Notes: generated from the sequence alone by a model not told the origin. A stretch of DNA of 64,000 nucleotides from Theocolax elegans (GCA_026168455.1 CM047431.1:5423603-5487602); one strand, 5' to 3'. Numbered from the stretch's first letter, positions 1 to 10,908 are shown. Translations and numbers: made by a program.

Positions 1-2
1 AT

Positions 3-914
3 ACGCAGCTCTCGTGCGCACCCTGTCCGATCGTGCGTTCGGTTATCGTCTTCACGATACCTTGGCCTGACCTCGTAGGATTCTCCATCCCGACGGTCAT
101 CTCTATTATCCGTACGGGAACTCCTACGCCTGCTGGTAGAGGAATTCCTTTTCTCTTGTCGGCCTTCAGCCGCCCTACGAGAATCGGATCTCCTACGAGC
201 AGGTTCGCGATCAGACTGATATCCATCGGACGAATCCGTCTGAGTACTCTGATCGCAAGTGGCCACCGCACGTCTCTCTCGAGGCGTTTCTCTACGTCTG
301 TCCGACCTCTCTCTGTGACCTTGCTCCGGAATTTCCGGCTGTGCTCGGTCGTCAAGTTTACGGTTGGACTGACGTTTATGAGTACGTCTCTTCGTACAGC
401 TTTCACGACGTTCATCATTGCTTGAGGCTCTACTCACAGAACGATGGTGTCGTGAATTTCTGTTTGGAGTCGTGTACTCACGCCCCTCTCTTCTATCTTG
501 TCCTTCACAAGTCTTAGAAGAGGTCTCACGACATCTCTGTTCAAACCTCGGTTTTTCGTAAGATTGAACCCTGACGTCATTAGGAAGGTCATATCCATTC
601 CTATCATCAGCAAACTGACGTTCGGTTGTATTAGCTTCAGGTTGCCTGTTGTCGTATTGTCTAGAGATGTATCCTCGTGACGTACGACGGTCGGCTTCCG
701 TCTGCGAACCCAAGTCAAAATGTTGTGTTGGCACTTCACTCTCTCTAGTGCCAAGATGTCCGCTGTTTCTTTGCTCTTCAATTGGGAGGTAATGTGCGGG
801 TGCATAAAAACCTCCGAGTTGAGCAGTCGTCACGGTCGTAACCGTCGACGTAGTGGTTGTGCATGATGTTGCAGCCACCGAAACAGGAACATAAGGGATT
901 GCAGTCGTGGTCAT
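3..914 (-). pseudogene. Ty3/gypsy element A gag, C-terminal part (runs off the window)
   Basis: An uninterrupted reading frame of 304 codons begins at an ATG at 914 (first residues MTTTAIPYVPV) and is still open at base 3, so its end lies outside the window. It starts with a Thr/Val-rich stretch, continues through a Gln/Asn/Arg-rich segment and ends in a strongly basic Arg/Ser-rich tail, as expected of a nucleocapsid region that binds RNA by charge; no CCHC zinc knuckle is visible. It is in the same frame as the ORF at 930-1547 and separated from it by one TAG codon, so the two were probably one gag. The position downstream (in element sense) of an LTR, a PBS and a leader supports gag. Identification as gag is inference from context and composition; no capsid motif was recognised. 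Confidence 0.5.
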
Positions 915-929
915 GTTTGCTCCCAGTAC

Positions 930-1547
930 CTAACCAAACCGTTTAGGTATAGCACCTGTTGATGCCAACCTCGGGCTTTGTGCAGTACTCATTGGCGAGT
1001 TTCTATACTGACCACTTGGTGACAGAGTTCCATCTTCTTCAGGAATAGGTGCTCTGTCACTAGCAACCCTTTCGCGATCCGACATTTCGGACTCGCAGGA
1101 AACTTCCGTTCCTGATGGGACCACACTCCCTTTCCTGGAACGAGGTTTCCTAATTTCCCATAGTTCCTGACATACTAGAGGTTTATGTGCAGGCTCTGCC
1201 CTTACATTCTCATCGTATTCAGGGAACCATGGTATTTCCAGATTAATGTCTACACATCTTATCCGGTGACGCAAAAGGCGTTCGCGGCACTCCGCCTCTT
1301 CGCCATTTGCGTTTAAACTCAGATGCTCCAATTGGGCATACACTGCCTGAATCGGAAGCTTCTTCGTTTCCCGACGAATATCCCTAGCTATGCGTGATTC
1401 ACGCATAAGCTGGGCCATTCGGGCTTCATAGCTGCTGGCCATTATTTTTTTGACCAGCAGCAGCCGACGTGTTACGTCGGGAGAAGTACTCTCAACCGGG
1501 ATTTCAGATGAAATCCCTAGTGTTTCAAATACTTCGGAAGTATCCAA
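930..1547 (-). CDS. Ty3/gypsy element A gag, N-terminal part
   Basis: 205-codon frame starting at ATG 1547 and ending at a TAG (930-932). Residues about 60-95 have the Leu/Gly/charged spacing of a SAP-like helix-loop-helix (segment around LSLNANGEEAECRERLL), which occurs near the N-terminus of many insect gypsy gag proteins; the rest is low-complexity and rich in Ser, Glu and Pro. The frame continues after the TAG into the open frame at 3-914, so the amber codon is either a nonsense mutation or a readthrough site. The gene lies 2.7 kb downstream of a tRNA-Arg-type primer-binding site and an LTR on the same strand, which gives the orientation. Which gypsy lineage it belongs to is not clear. 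Confidence 0.5.
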   Translation of the reverse strand: MDTSEVFETLGISSEIPVESTSPDVTRRLLLVKKIMASSYEARMAQLMRESRIARDIRRETKKLPIQAVYAQLEHLSLNANGEEAECRERLLRHRIRCVDINLEIPWFPEYDENVRAEPAHKPLVCQELWEIRKPRSRKGSVVPSGTEVSCESEMSDRERVASDRAPIPEEDGTLSPSGQYRNSPMSTAQSPRLASTGAIPKRFG

Positions 1548-1589
1548 TTTTCAATTGGAAATTATTTTATTGGACTCACCACAATAAAA

Positions 1590-3230
1590 TAATTATTACT
1601 CCCAACGAGTAAAAAAAAATTTGGTGTCGGCTTAATTACAATAAATTGTAAAAATGCACCGACTAGTGTACCAACAAAATTAACTCACTTAATCAAAATC
1701 CAAAAGATTTTCTTTCAAAGAAATTTATTTCGTCCTTAGAAGGACAAAATAATTAAATTTTGTTGGTTAAAGTTGTGGCAAATCACACACTTAACACTTG
1801 CACCAAATTAAAATTAATTATTTAACTTGCTCACAAGTCTAAATAATTAATGTTTATAATAGTGTCTTATGACTCACACACATCAAGACTCTATACAATT
1901 GCTTCTGCAAGCAAAAATAATTATTAACAAAAAAAAATCTCCAAATTATTTCAATATCGTCGGTAATTTACAAGTAATGGTAAATTTGACGATTTCCCAA
2001 AATATCTCTCTCGCCAGTTATAATCCAAAAGATTCCTCACTGGCGAAAAGAATTTATTTTGTTATGGAAATTGAAATAATTAGAGTTTCAATCTATTAAT
2101 AAATACGGAACAACAAATTATAAAGGAAGAAAGACAAAAAAAATTAAATTATTTATCTCGCTAACGAGCCTAAATAATTAATTTTAAAATAAATATAAAA
2201 ATAAATACAGTGTCTTGTGATTCACACACACCAAGACACTATTTATTATTTTGCTTTTCCAAGCCCAAAACAACAAAAAATTTCCTTTATAATTTACACT
2301 ACACTACAAACACAAATTTAATTAAATTATTTTAACAATAGGGGTATTTACGAAATGTTGTACATCCGGTATGGTTTGCAACACAATAATTATTTCACTA
2401 ATTGTCGTCCCAAACGACAATTTTTCCGCGAAATATATTTATTTTATCCTAAAAAGGACTAAATAAATAATTTATGTTGCTACCAAGTTGAAATAATTTA
2501 TATTTCCTTTTTTTAAATAAATTGAACGAAAAGGAAATGAAAATTTAATTATTTAACTTGCCAACAAGTCTAAACAATTAAATTTATACACCAAATTATT
2601 TTACTCAAACACACCAAAAAAAAAAGTATAACCAATTATTTAACTAACAAACAAGTTTAAATAATTGGTAAAAATGTGCGGAGATATAATTTAAACACAC
2701 AAAAAGAGAAGAAGGTTTTTTACATATATTAAAATTTCACAGCAAATAACGAATACGAAATATTAGGTTAAATGCCGATCATTAAAATACATGCAAAAAA
2801 AGAAATTTAATTATTTAACTCACTCTCGAGTCTTAATAATTATATTTTATAACTCTCGTATCTTTGCGGAACAATCGCACAAAGATACTTCATTAATTGT
2901 TTAACTTGCTAAAAGTCTGAACAATTAACACGAGTTATAAAAAAAAACTTTCTCACACTCAAAAATTTACAAAAATATAATACAAGTATCGTGAACAATA
3001 ATACTCAACAAATACAAAATATTAAATTGAATAATCACTGTCAGATAGTTGCAATAAATATAATTTTAATTATTTTACTCACACACGAGTTTAAATAATT
3101 AATATTACAACTATTGTAACTTTGCGGCTGATTCACACAAAGTTACTTAATGTTAATTATTTAACTTGCAAACAAGTCTAAATAATTAACAATAGTTGTA
3201 AAATATATTGTATACACAAATAAAATTATA
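1590..3230 (-). repeat. Array of imperfect hairpins in the leader of element A
   Basis: Very AT-rich, non-coding. At least a dozen short inverted repeats follow one another. One type has arms of the form TTAATTATTTAACTTG and CAAGTCTAAATAATTAA around a loop of a few bases, seen near 1812, 2141, 2545, 2634, 2807, 2892, 3066 and 3151. A second type has arms such as GTAACTTTG/CAAAGTTAC near 3117 and GTATCTTTG/CAAAGATAC near 2865. A third has GTGTCTTGTG/CACCAAGACAC-like arms near 1862 and 2206. Other hairpins lie at about 1721-1754, 2396-2418 and 2436-2478. Since LTR and PBS lie upstream and gag downstream, the array would be in the 5' untranslated leader of the genomic RNA. Its role is unknown. 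Confidence 0.7.
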
Positions 3231-4073
3231 TATATATTATATAAATAAATAGTAATAAATAATATACGAATATTAAATTAATATTACTAATATTATAATA
3301 TATGTGGGTCAGGGAGGGGAGAAAGCAACACAGAAATTTCTATCTCGAACTCAAAAAAAACCAATTGAATTGCCGCGTCCCGTATATAAAGAAAACTAAA
3401 TTATTTAATTCAAAAATTTTCTTTAAAAGGGAGGGGGTGGGGCAACTACCTCTCCCGAAAGGATCTAATTATAAAACACTCTCACACTACTAATATAGAT
3501 TAGATCCCGCGCGGGAACGAATTTATTTTATTATTGCAAAAATAAAAATAATTCGCCGCAGTGGTTTCTCTCGACGAAACCAGCTGCGAAGACTTTAAAC
3601 ACGCGAAGGGGCTAGGCGATCGCGCTATCTCTCTCACTCACACACCTATAGCCCGCCTAGCACCTTACTCCGATTCCCCGCGACTAGGGATTCTCTCTCT
3701 CACTCCCACTCGCGGGCGCAATCGGAGAGAGCCGATGATGATCGGCTCTCGCGAAGTCTTCCCTGCGCGCTGTTCGGGGGGCATTCTCGCTGCCCGTGAC
3801 CCGCGGCGCAAGCTACTCTCTCCCTTCTTTGCCGCTCCCATACAAGCTAGGCAAAGTTCTCCCGTCAAGCTTGCGATCGAGAGAGACCGATCTCGGTGAG
3901 ATCGGGCGCTTCCGGCTAAACACGGTCGCGCGTGAACTCTCTCCCGATATACCGGTGTATACCTCTCCTCGGATACCCGAACAAGAGGGGGAATACTGCG
4001 GTATAGAGACGCGTCTCACACGCCGTCTCTCGCGCTCTCTCTCTCTCACTCTAACTCTTTAACTTGTAATACA

Positions 4074-4108
<35 letters not shown>

Positions 4109-4222
4109 ACTCTCTCTCAAAACTCAACCCGCTCACGTTTCGCCGCGACACTGCTCGCGCGCGAAAAGATGGCCGACAAATTTTACTTTAATTTAAATCG
4201 GTGAGGACGAAACCGAACGTCC
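3231..4222 (-). other. Remainder of element A leader, GC-rich with CT runs
   Basis: After the AT-rich hairpin array the composition changes abruptly to GC-rich from about 3500 to 4222. It holds a near-palindrome at 3503-3515, a Tyr-rich run of about 60 bases of CT repeats at 4073-4117, and another hairpin at about 3519-3556. Short open frames on both strands have no recognisable content and overlap one another, so I do not call a gene. It lies between the primer-binding site and gag of element A and is best read as leader, or as a secondary insertion in it. Confidence 0.4.
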
Positions 4223-4236
4223 TGTCACGGTCGCCA
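4223..4236 (-). other. Primer-binding site of element A, tRNA-Arg type
   Basis: On the minus strand the LTR end CGTCACA is followed by AA and then TGGCGACCGTGACA. A TGG start directly after an LTR is the mark of a tRNA 3'-CCA primer site, and this 14-mer resembles the tRNA-Arg primer site known from mdg1/412-type Drosophila elements. It fixes the LTR boundary at 4239 and the minus-strand polarity of the element. Confidence 0.75.
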
Positions 4237-4238
4237 TT

Positions 4239-5267
4239 TGTGACGTGGTATTCGCGTGCCCGGGTGAAATTAATTAATTTATATAATTAATAAAAACCGT
4301 TGCGCCACGTTGCCCAATGCCGCGCACACAATTAATTTATTTTCCGAACTGCGGGCTGTCGCCAGAAACGCGAATTCGCTGGGACGTACGGTATGGAGGG
4401 TTCGGGCGATCCTCCTTGCCTCGACACGATTGATAAAAATTAAAGGATGTCGGCGGGAGCGGGGAGAACAAAATAAACACTCAATTAATTAAAATAAAAA
4501 GAAATAAAACATTTATTTTAATTTAAATTAACAATTTGGCCATCCAGGCCTCGTGCCGCGACAATGTTACTTTGCGCGGGCGGAAGTATCGGGAGTCAAC
4601 CGGATCGAGATCCTCGCCTGCGGTTGACTTTGCCCCGATCTCCGCTATTCGGGTACCGGCGTACCCGAATATACTCCCGATGTACACGCACATATACACT
4701 CGGGGTAATGGGGGGAACGCGCGGTAGTATATAATACACTTACCGGGGTGCGCCCCGTGGATGGCCCAGCCGATCCGTGTCTCTTTTGTCCTCCTGGGCA
4801 ACGGAGGACAACGTCGGCTGCGGTGGTGGAAGGCGGCCCTGTGCCGCGGCTAGTGCCTCGCGATCCGCGTCCGCACTCACACCAACACTTCCCGTCCTTA
4901 ACACACACCGATTCACTCGCGGCTCACTCACGAGGATGTTCCGGGTTCCGACGGCTTTGCGCCTCACGCGCCTTTTCTTAGCCGGAAAACTTTCGATCGG
5001 TCCGGATAAGTTTGTCCGCCTCGAGCGGCGGATCGGGACATACTAATTAGGCAATCGCCTAATTTTCGAAAAAGGGATGAGAGTGGGAAACACACACACA
5101 CTCTCGCGCTCTCATCCCTACGTACTATTGCGCGCGTAATTGTACACTTGATTCTGTAAACAAATGTCGTCGGTTGGCCTTGACATACCAAAGGCTCCGA
5201 CGACTTACATTTAACGGGATTTTAAATATTCTATTCGTCGTGAATAGATGGTGTGACGATTTCCGTC

Positions 5268-5270
<3 letters not shown>
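4239..5270 (-). mobile_element. 5' LTR of gypsy element A (1,032 bp)
   Basis: The sequence is bounded by TGTGACG (4239) and CGTCACA (5270), a 7-bp inverted terminal repeat with the TG...CA ends of LTRs. The inner side (4239) is followed in element sense by a primer-binding site; the outer side (5270) abuts an (AT)n tract. About 500 bp next to the inner end are clearly related, in opposite orientation, to 31.88-32.33 kb, which shares blocks such as CTCGTGCCGCGACAATG and GGATGGCCCAGCCG. The outer terminus carries a second TGTGACG at 5252, so the exact edge could lie a few bases inside. The matching 3' LTR would be beyond base 1. Confidence 0.7.

Positions 5271-5298
<28 letters not shown>
5271..5298. 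repeat. (AT)n microsatellite
   Basis: 28 bases of alternating A/T between the outer end of element A's LTR and the next LTR-like sequence. Related A/T tracts occur at 6402-6420 and 11245-11272, so one original tract appears to have been split by insertions. Confidence 0.9.
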
Positions 5299-5301
<3 letters not shown>

Positions 5302-6401
5302 AATGGGGTCCGTTTATACGTCAGGAGGGTTATACTCGTCCTGTGCATGTACTTAATGCACAGGAAATCTCCACACCGCTGCGACCAGCTGTCTCACCAT
5401 ATAGCTGGTAAATCGGTAAAATTACCTTTCGGAACGATCTGAGCTCGCCTCAAGCTCCGAGTGACGTTGTTGGCCCTGTGTACAATATGCACTTACCTAG
5501 TACACACTTATTCTTCCTTGATACTCGTGCTCGGCTCCTCAGATACGTGTCGTGCGAAGCAATGCACGACACCCGCGGGGCATGGCGGTATTCTACGGGG
5601 ATAGGGAGTGATTACTGGTTAACTAATTATTACTCGAAATTAAAGATAATGAGTAACTTTATTAAATAAAACATAAAGGTGAAAGATATTACAAAAGGAT
5701 GAGCCAAGGCAAGGTCAAACCTTGGCTCAAAGCAAATAAAGCCGTTCGGGCAATCTACGAAAATATAAAATAAACGGTTGCGTATGCGTGTGTGTGCCCA
5801 CCGCAATATACGTGTCGAGACACGCGGTCTCGATCTACTCGGGAACGAGGTTAGGTTTGCCAGGTATGGATTACCTGGCGTCGCTGTGAATATCGCCGAG
5901 TTGCGATCGCGCCGGAGTGCTTCACACTCCGGTTCGCCGTATACGTGGTTTACTGAGCGACAAAGAGCGTCGCGACGAGAGCGGCTAACCTCTCGTATGA
6001 TTTGTGCGTCGGGATACCGCGCGTATCCCGTCGCCGATCTTCGCTCGCGTACCGATATGGACAAGTACGACGCCGCCTGGCCAGGACTTACTTGTATACT
6101 ATCGGGGACCTAGCGAACTGAGTTCCTCGTCCTCTCTCTACCTCGTGAACTTTCTGCTTCGTGCTCCGTCTATCTCTCTCTCTCTCTCTCTTTCTCGCCT
6201 TCGACTTCTCGCCCGGGAGTTGACGCGTCACGGAATTCCCACGGTCGCGTCTTCCTGCCTCTCTCATGGACGAGACGATACTGCCGGTGTGTCGTACACG
6301 CCGGCTCTCCGACGCGCTCGCGCATGTGCCTTACGCGTCTTCAACGGTAAACTCACGCGATCGGTATGATTTTCGTCTTGCGTGGACCGTTTACCGTTAC
6401 A
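5299..6401. mobile_element. Probable solo LTR (1,103 bp) inserted in the (AT)n tract
   Basis: Begins TGTAATGG and ends CCGTTACA, so it has TG...CA termini with a 5-bp inverted repeat TGTAA/TTACA; the flanks are ATAT on both sides, consistent with a 4-bp target duplication in an (AT)n tract. No primer-binding site or polypurine tract follows either end, hence a solo LTR left by recombination. An AT-rich stretch with several AATAAA-like hexamers (about 5640-5775) divides a GC-rich half from the rest, as in the element A LTR. Open frames in it are short, overlap on both strands and have no recognisable content. Orientation is not certain. Confidence 0.5.
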
Positions 6402-6420
6402 ATATATAAGTGTATATATA

Positions 6421-6758
6421 TGTAAGGAAAATCCTTAGTCTATTTGAATTGCGCGCGTGTAGGTCGGTAAATCAAATCTTTTAATATACCGACAGGTAAA
6501 ATTTGCAGATAAGAATTGGCACGTGTCAATTAGTGCGGTTAATAAAGATATACCGAAAACAATGAATAAAACTTTATAAAAGTAATCTAAAGACAACCTT
6601 GTGAATAATAACATTGAATGTTGTTTCTTTGTTATTTACAGGTAAATAAACATTATTTATTAAGTATGTAATTATATTTTGTATAAAATAATAAAATTCT
6701 TTGTTATTTACAGAGAAACAATTCATGTATTATTCTAACCTATAACCTATGAACATTA
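6421..6758 (+). mobile_element. 5' LTR of gypsy element C
   Basis: Starts TGTAAGGAAAATCC and ends near GAACATTA; identical to 10909-11246 except at 6481. Contains AATAAA (about 6540 and 6643) usable as poly(A) signals, and the 16-mer TCTTTGTTATTTACAG twice. The 3' edge is uncertain by a few bases because the next two bases are TA in both copies. No TGG-type primer site follows (the next bases are TAAAACAACATTCTCG), so the primer is unknown. Confidence 0.9.
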
Positions 6759-6786
6759 TAAAACAACATTCTCGTTGAAAATCACA

Positions 6787-7908
6787 ATGGACAAGTTGCA
6801 ATTTAAGTTTACGTTGCTAGAAGCCTCGGATGGAAAATCCAACATATTATGTGTAACCAGACTCACCACGCCAGACGGTCGTGTGTATAAAATTCCACAC
6901 GATTACATGAATGCAATCTACCACGAGGAGCTCGCTAAAACGCCTACGTTTAATAAGGTAAAGAAAGCATTAAAACAAAGACACCAAATGAGACAAGTAT
7001 GGATTACTTTAACTAAAGAATTAAAAAATACTTATTTTGATAAAGAAGGAAATGTACAATTTAACGATGAATATTTAGAAGAATTGATTGAAAACAAAAA
7101 TACTAGTGACGTGACAGCGAATTCAGCAGAAATACCATTAGTACAACTATTACAGAAATTACTTGAAAAAAGCGAAGAAAAATCGGAAAAAATAAACATT
7201 GGAAAATTAGCTAAAGAATTTACAATTGAAAAATTTGATGGTAAAAATTCGAATGCGAATCAATGGATGATTGAATTTGAAAAAGAATGTGAACGGTTTG
7301 ATTTAAACATTGATAACAAAAAAATTGAAATTTTAAAATCTTTTATGGAAAAGGGGGCCGCAGATTGGTATAGTTGTACACTTCTCAAGCTTACAATTGA
7401 AGCAAATTGGGAAGAGTGGAAACAAAATTTTTGTAATACATTTGCCAGTAAAGGATGGTCTCAAATAAAATATGCATTAGCATTTAAATATCAGACAGGT
7501 TCATTGTTAGAATACTCTATAAAAAAAGAAAAAATTTTATTGCTAGTAAGAAAAACTATTGACAATGAAACGTTGATAGATCTGATTGCTATAGGTCTGC
7601 CAAATTATATAATTGATAAAATTGATAGAGAAAAATTAACAAAAACTGAAGACCTACATAATGAAATAAGTAAATTAGAACATTTAATGTACAAAAAAAA
7701 TTTAGATATGAAAAAGAATAAACCAAACACAAAAGAGAAAAGTGAAAAAACACCTTGCAAAATATGTAAAGAAAAAGAAAAAGGAACACGTTTTCATTCT
7801 GAAACTGAATGCTGGTTTAAAGATCAAGAAAATAGAATTAATAAAGTCAAACAAGTAAATAATTTAACTTTAGACGTAGAACTAAGTGATGAAAATCCAA
7901 AAAACTAA
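6787..7908 (+). CDS. gag: Gypsy element C gag
   Basis: Intact frame of 373 codons from ATG 6787 (context ACAATGG) to TAA 7906-7908; a non-ATG extension upstream to 6775 is not needed. The protein is Lys/Glu/Asn-rich. Residues about 145-290 resemble a retrotransposon gag capsid domain, with the segment KFDGKNSNANQWMIEFEKEC followed by WEEWKQNFCNTFASKGW. Near the C-terminus there is a Cys/His cluster (TPCKICKEKEKGTRFHSETEC: about residues 325-345), a divergent zinc knuckle. The product would assemble virus-like particles and package the RNA. The last sense codons CCA AAA AAC form a slippery site leading into pol. The gene has no lesion, unlike pol. Confidence 0.85.
   Translation: MDKLQFKFTLLEASDGKSNILCVTRLTTPDGRVYKIPHDYMNAIYHEELAKTPTFNKVKKALKQRHQMRQVWITLTKELKNTYFDKEGNVQFNDEYLEELIENKNTSDVTANSAEIPLVQLLQKLLEKSEEKSEKINIGKLAKEFTIEKFDGKNSNANQWMIEFEKECERFDLNIDNKKIEILKSFMEKGAADWYSCTLLKLTIEANWEEWKQNFCNTFASKGWSQIKYALAFKYQTGSLLEYSIKKEKILLLVRKTIDNETLIDLIAIGLPNYIIDKIDREKLTKTEDLHNEISKLEHLMYKKNLDMKKNKPNTKEKSEKTPCKICKEKEKGTRFHSETECWFKDQENRINKVKQVNNLTLDVELSDENPKN
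7899..7905 (+). promoter_or_regulatory. Slippery heptamer A AAA AAC for -1 gag-pol frameshifting
   Basis: In the gag frame the codons read CCA AAA AAC TAA. A AAA AAC is a canonical X XXY YYZ slippery heptamer and is placed one codon before the gag stop. A -1 slip enters a frame that continues without a stop through LIIPPLIELPIKL into the protease motif DPGS. No pseudoknot was modelled downstream. Confidence 0.75.
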
Positions 7909-10803
7909 TAATACCACCATTGATTGAACTCCCAATAAAATTAAATGATATTTTAAAAATATCTGCTATCTATGATCCAGGATCAAATGTTACATTAATA
8001 AATTCAAAATTACTAAATTTAAAATCTATAAATAATGATATAAAAAAAGAAAAAACAAATTTGAGAACAATTAATGGTGTGTATAAAACAGATGGATTAA
8101 TAAAAATAAAAATAAAGATTCTAAATATAGAGGATCACATGAATGTGTTCATAATAAACAATAAAAATTTCAAACATGACTTTCTAATAGGATTAGATTG
8201 TATAAAGAAATTCAGACTGATACAAAATGAAAAATTAGAGATAGAACAAAAACATTCCGAATCTAATGATATAATAAATGAGTATCAAATCAATTTTAAT
8301 GAACACATTGAAATAAGCACCTTCAACGTTTCAACAAACCACTTAAAACGTGATGAAGAAAAAGTAATAAAGAACCTAATAGACAAATATAAAAATATAT
8401 TTGCAAAAGATAAATATGATATAGGTACTGTAAAAGATTACGAAGCTAGAATAGATTTGACAATAGATAAATACTGTAGTAAAAGACCATATAAATGTAC
8501 AATCGAAGATAAAAAAGAAATAGAAGAACAAATTTCACAATTACTTAAAAGAAACCTAATAGAAGAATCATACAGCCCATTTGCTGCTCCAGTAACGTTA
8601 GCTTATAAAAGAGATGAAAATAAAAAATCTAGATTATGCATAGATTTTAGAGATTTAAATAAAATCATAATTCCTCAATCACAACCGTTTCCACTGATTG
8701 AAGACCTAGTAATAAAGACAAGAAATTGCAGTTTTTTTTCAAAACTAGATATAAATTCAGCATTTTGGTCTATCCCTTTACGAATTGAAGACAGAAGAAA
8801 AACAGGCTTTGTGACCCAAGAAGGTCATTTTCAATGGACCTGTTTACCATTTGGTTTAAAAACATCACCAGCTATCTTCCAAAGAATTTTAAGCAATATA
8901 ATAAGAAAAAATAATATATCAAATTTTACAGTCAATTAATTAAAAAATTACATAGATGATATATTAATATTTTCAAAATCTTTCAAAGAACATGTAGACC
9001 ATCTATCAAAACTATTAGATGCAATTATGAAGGAAGGATTCCGATTGAAACTGTCAAAGTGCACATTTGCACTGGACTCTGTGCAATACTTAGGACATAT
9101 AATTAAACATAACTCAATTTCTCCGATAAAAGATAATTTAATTTCCATAAGAAACTTTCCGGTCCCAGAAAATAAGAAAAATGTTCGACAATTTCTAGGA
9201 AAAATCAACTTTTATAACGAATATGTACCAAAAACGTCTCTAATTTTAGAACCGCTGCATAACCTATTAAGAAAAAATCAAAAATTTGTTTGGTCAAAAG
9301 AATGTCAAGAAGCCTTCGAATACATGAAAAATTTCCTTTGCACTCAACCAGTATTAACTATATTTGATCCAGACTTACCAATACACATATACACAGATGC
9401 AAGTTTAAAAGGTATAGGTGCAATATTAAAACAACCACAATTAAACGAGAATCCAATAACTGAAAAACCAGTAGCATACTTTTCAAAAAAACTGAATGAA
9501 TCACAAAAAAAGAAAAAAAGCGATTTACTTAGAATGTATAGCAATAAAAGAAACAGTAAAGTATTGGCAACACTGGCTTATAGGCAAACATTTTAAAGTA
9601 TTTTCAGATCATAAACCATTAGAAAAAATGAATATAAAAGCGAGAACAGATGAAGAGCTAGGCGATCTTACCTATTATTTATCACAGTTTGATTTCGAAA
9701 TAATATACCGTCCAGGTAAAGATAATTTAGAAGCAGACTGCTTAAGCAGAAATCCAGTATTAGAGTCTGAAGAAGACGAAGAGGATAAATTGAAGATTGT
9801 AAACTTAATTAGTTTAGAAGATATTTTAGAGAATCAAAAAAAAAATAAAGAGATAGAATCCAACAAAGACAAACTAAAGTATAAAAATAATTTGTATTAT
9901 AAAAAATCAAGAAACAAAGATAAAATTTTCTTATCAGAAGAATTTAGTAAACAATTAATAAAAGACACGCATAAGAAATTTTGTCATATTGGAATAAACC
10001 AAATGAAAAATAAGATACTGCCGTATTATACAGCAACAAATATATCTGAAAATATAAAGAAAGCCTGTAGATGTTGCGAAGTATGTATACAAAATAAGTC
10101 AAGAAGGCAAGACAAAATTGGGTTAATGTCACACCTTGGCCCTGCAAAAAAACCTTTTGAAATAGTCTCTATCGATACAATAGGTGGATTCGGTGGCTTA
10201 AGATCTACAAAAAAATATTTACATCTCTTAGTAGATCACTTTACAAGATATGCTTGCATATTGACATCAAAAACACAAAATGCAAATGATTTCATTAAAT
10301 TAACAGAAAATGTACTACGAGACCATAATATTCAAATACTTCTAAAAGCGATAAACGAAGAAAAAAAGAAGTGTGGATGGACAACTATAGCAAGAAATTG
10401 CATAAACCAATACAATGAGACCGAGCACACGGTAACAAAATTTAGTCCGAAATATTTATTAAATGGTGAAGATACATCAGCACTACCAAATGAACTAAAA
10501 AAGAATAGAGATTATAATCAACTGGAAAACGATAGAGAAACTGCATTTAAAAACAGTATAAAATACCATGAATATAATAAGAAATTATATGACAAAAATA
10601 GAAAAGAACACGAATTTATGTTAGGAGATTTAGTATACATTGAAAATGGTAACCGAATGAACCGAAAGAAATTGGATATGCTAAGAATCGGGCCATACAA
10701 GATTTTAAAGAAGATATCAAACTCAATGTATGAAGTTAATACAGGACACAAAAAGTTAGAATCAAATTTATTCCATATTTCAAAATTAACTCCATCTCCT
10801 TAA
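7905..10803 (+). pseudogene. pol: Gypsy element C pol (protease, RT, RNase H, integrase), disrupted
   Basis: Reads in the -1 frame relative to gag. Order: aspartic protease (DPGSNVTLIN at about 7974; DPGS replaces DSGA/DTGA), reverse transcriptase (LCIDFRDLNKI near 8636, FGLKTSPAIFQ near 8850, YIDDILIF at 8953), RNase H (YTDASLKGIGAIL near 9394), a His/Cys zinc domain (CRCCEVC near 10070) and part of the integrase core. Lesions: an in-frame TAA at 8937-8939 in a 12-base insertion just before the YIDD box; a one-base frameshift in the A run near 9510-9525; and a deletion near 10325-10350 that joins the region after the first catalytic Asp to the C-terminal part, removing the second Asp and the Glu. 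The stop is at 10801-10803. It cannot make an active integrase as read. Confidence 0.85.
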
Positions 10804-10897
10804 CTCAAAGGTGGTAACTACTAAGTGGTATATAATAGTCTATATTATTTTGTAATTATTATTAGTTATACCAAATTTTTGTACCAAAAATGTCTCC

Positions 10898-10908
10898 AGG
10901 AGGGGAGA
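10898..10908 (+). other. Polypurine tract of gypsy element C
   Basis: AGGAGGGGAGA lies immediately before the TG of the 3' LTR (10909), the normal place for the plus-strand DNA primer. Confidence 0.85.

Noticed and set aside
33..425. 130-codon plus-strand frame
   Set aside because: It is the complement of the Arg/Ser-rich gag tail on the minus strand; no independent evidence.
1590..3230. CRISPR-like array of palindromic repeats
   Set aside because: Units are imperfect, irregularly spaced, without unique spacers of constant length, in a eukaryotic retroelement.
4310..5191. Several overlapping short frames on both strands
   Set aside because: They are in GC-rich LTR sequence and have no recognisable content.
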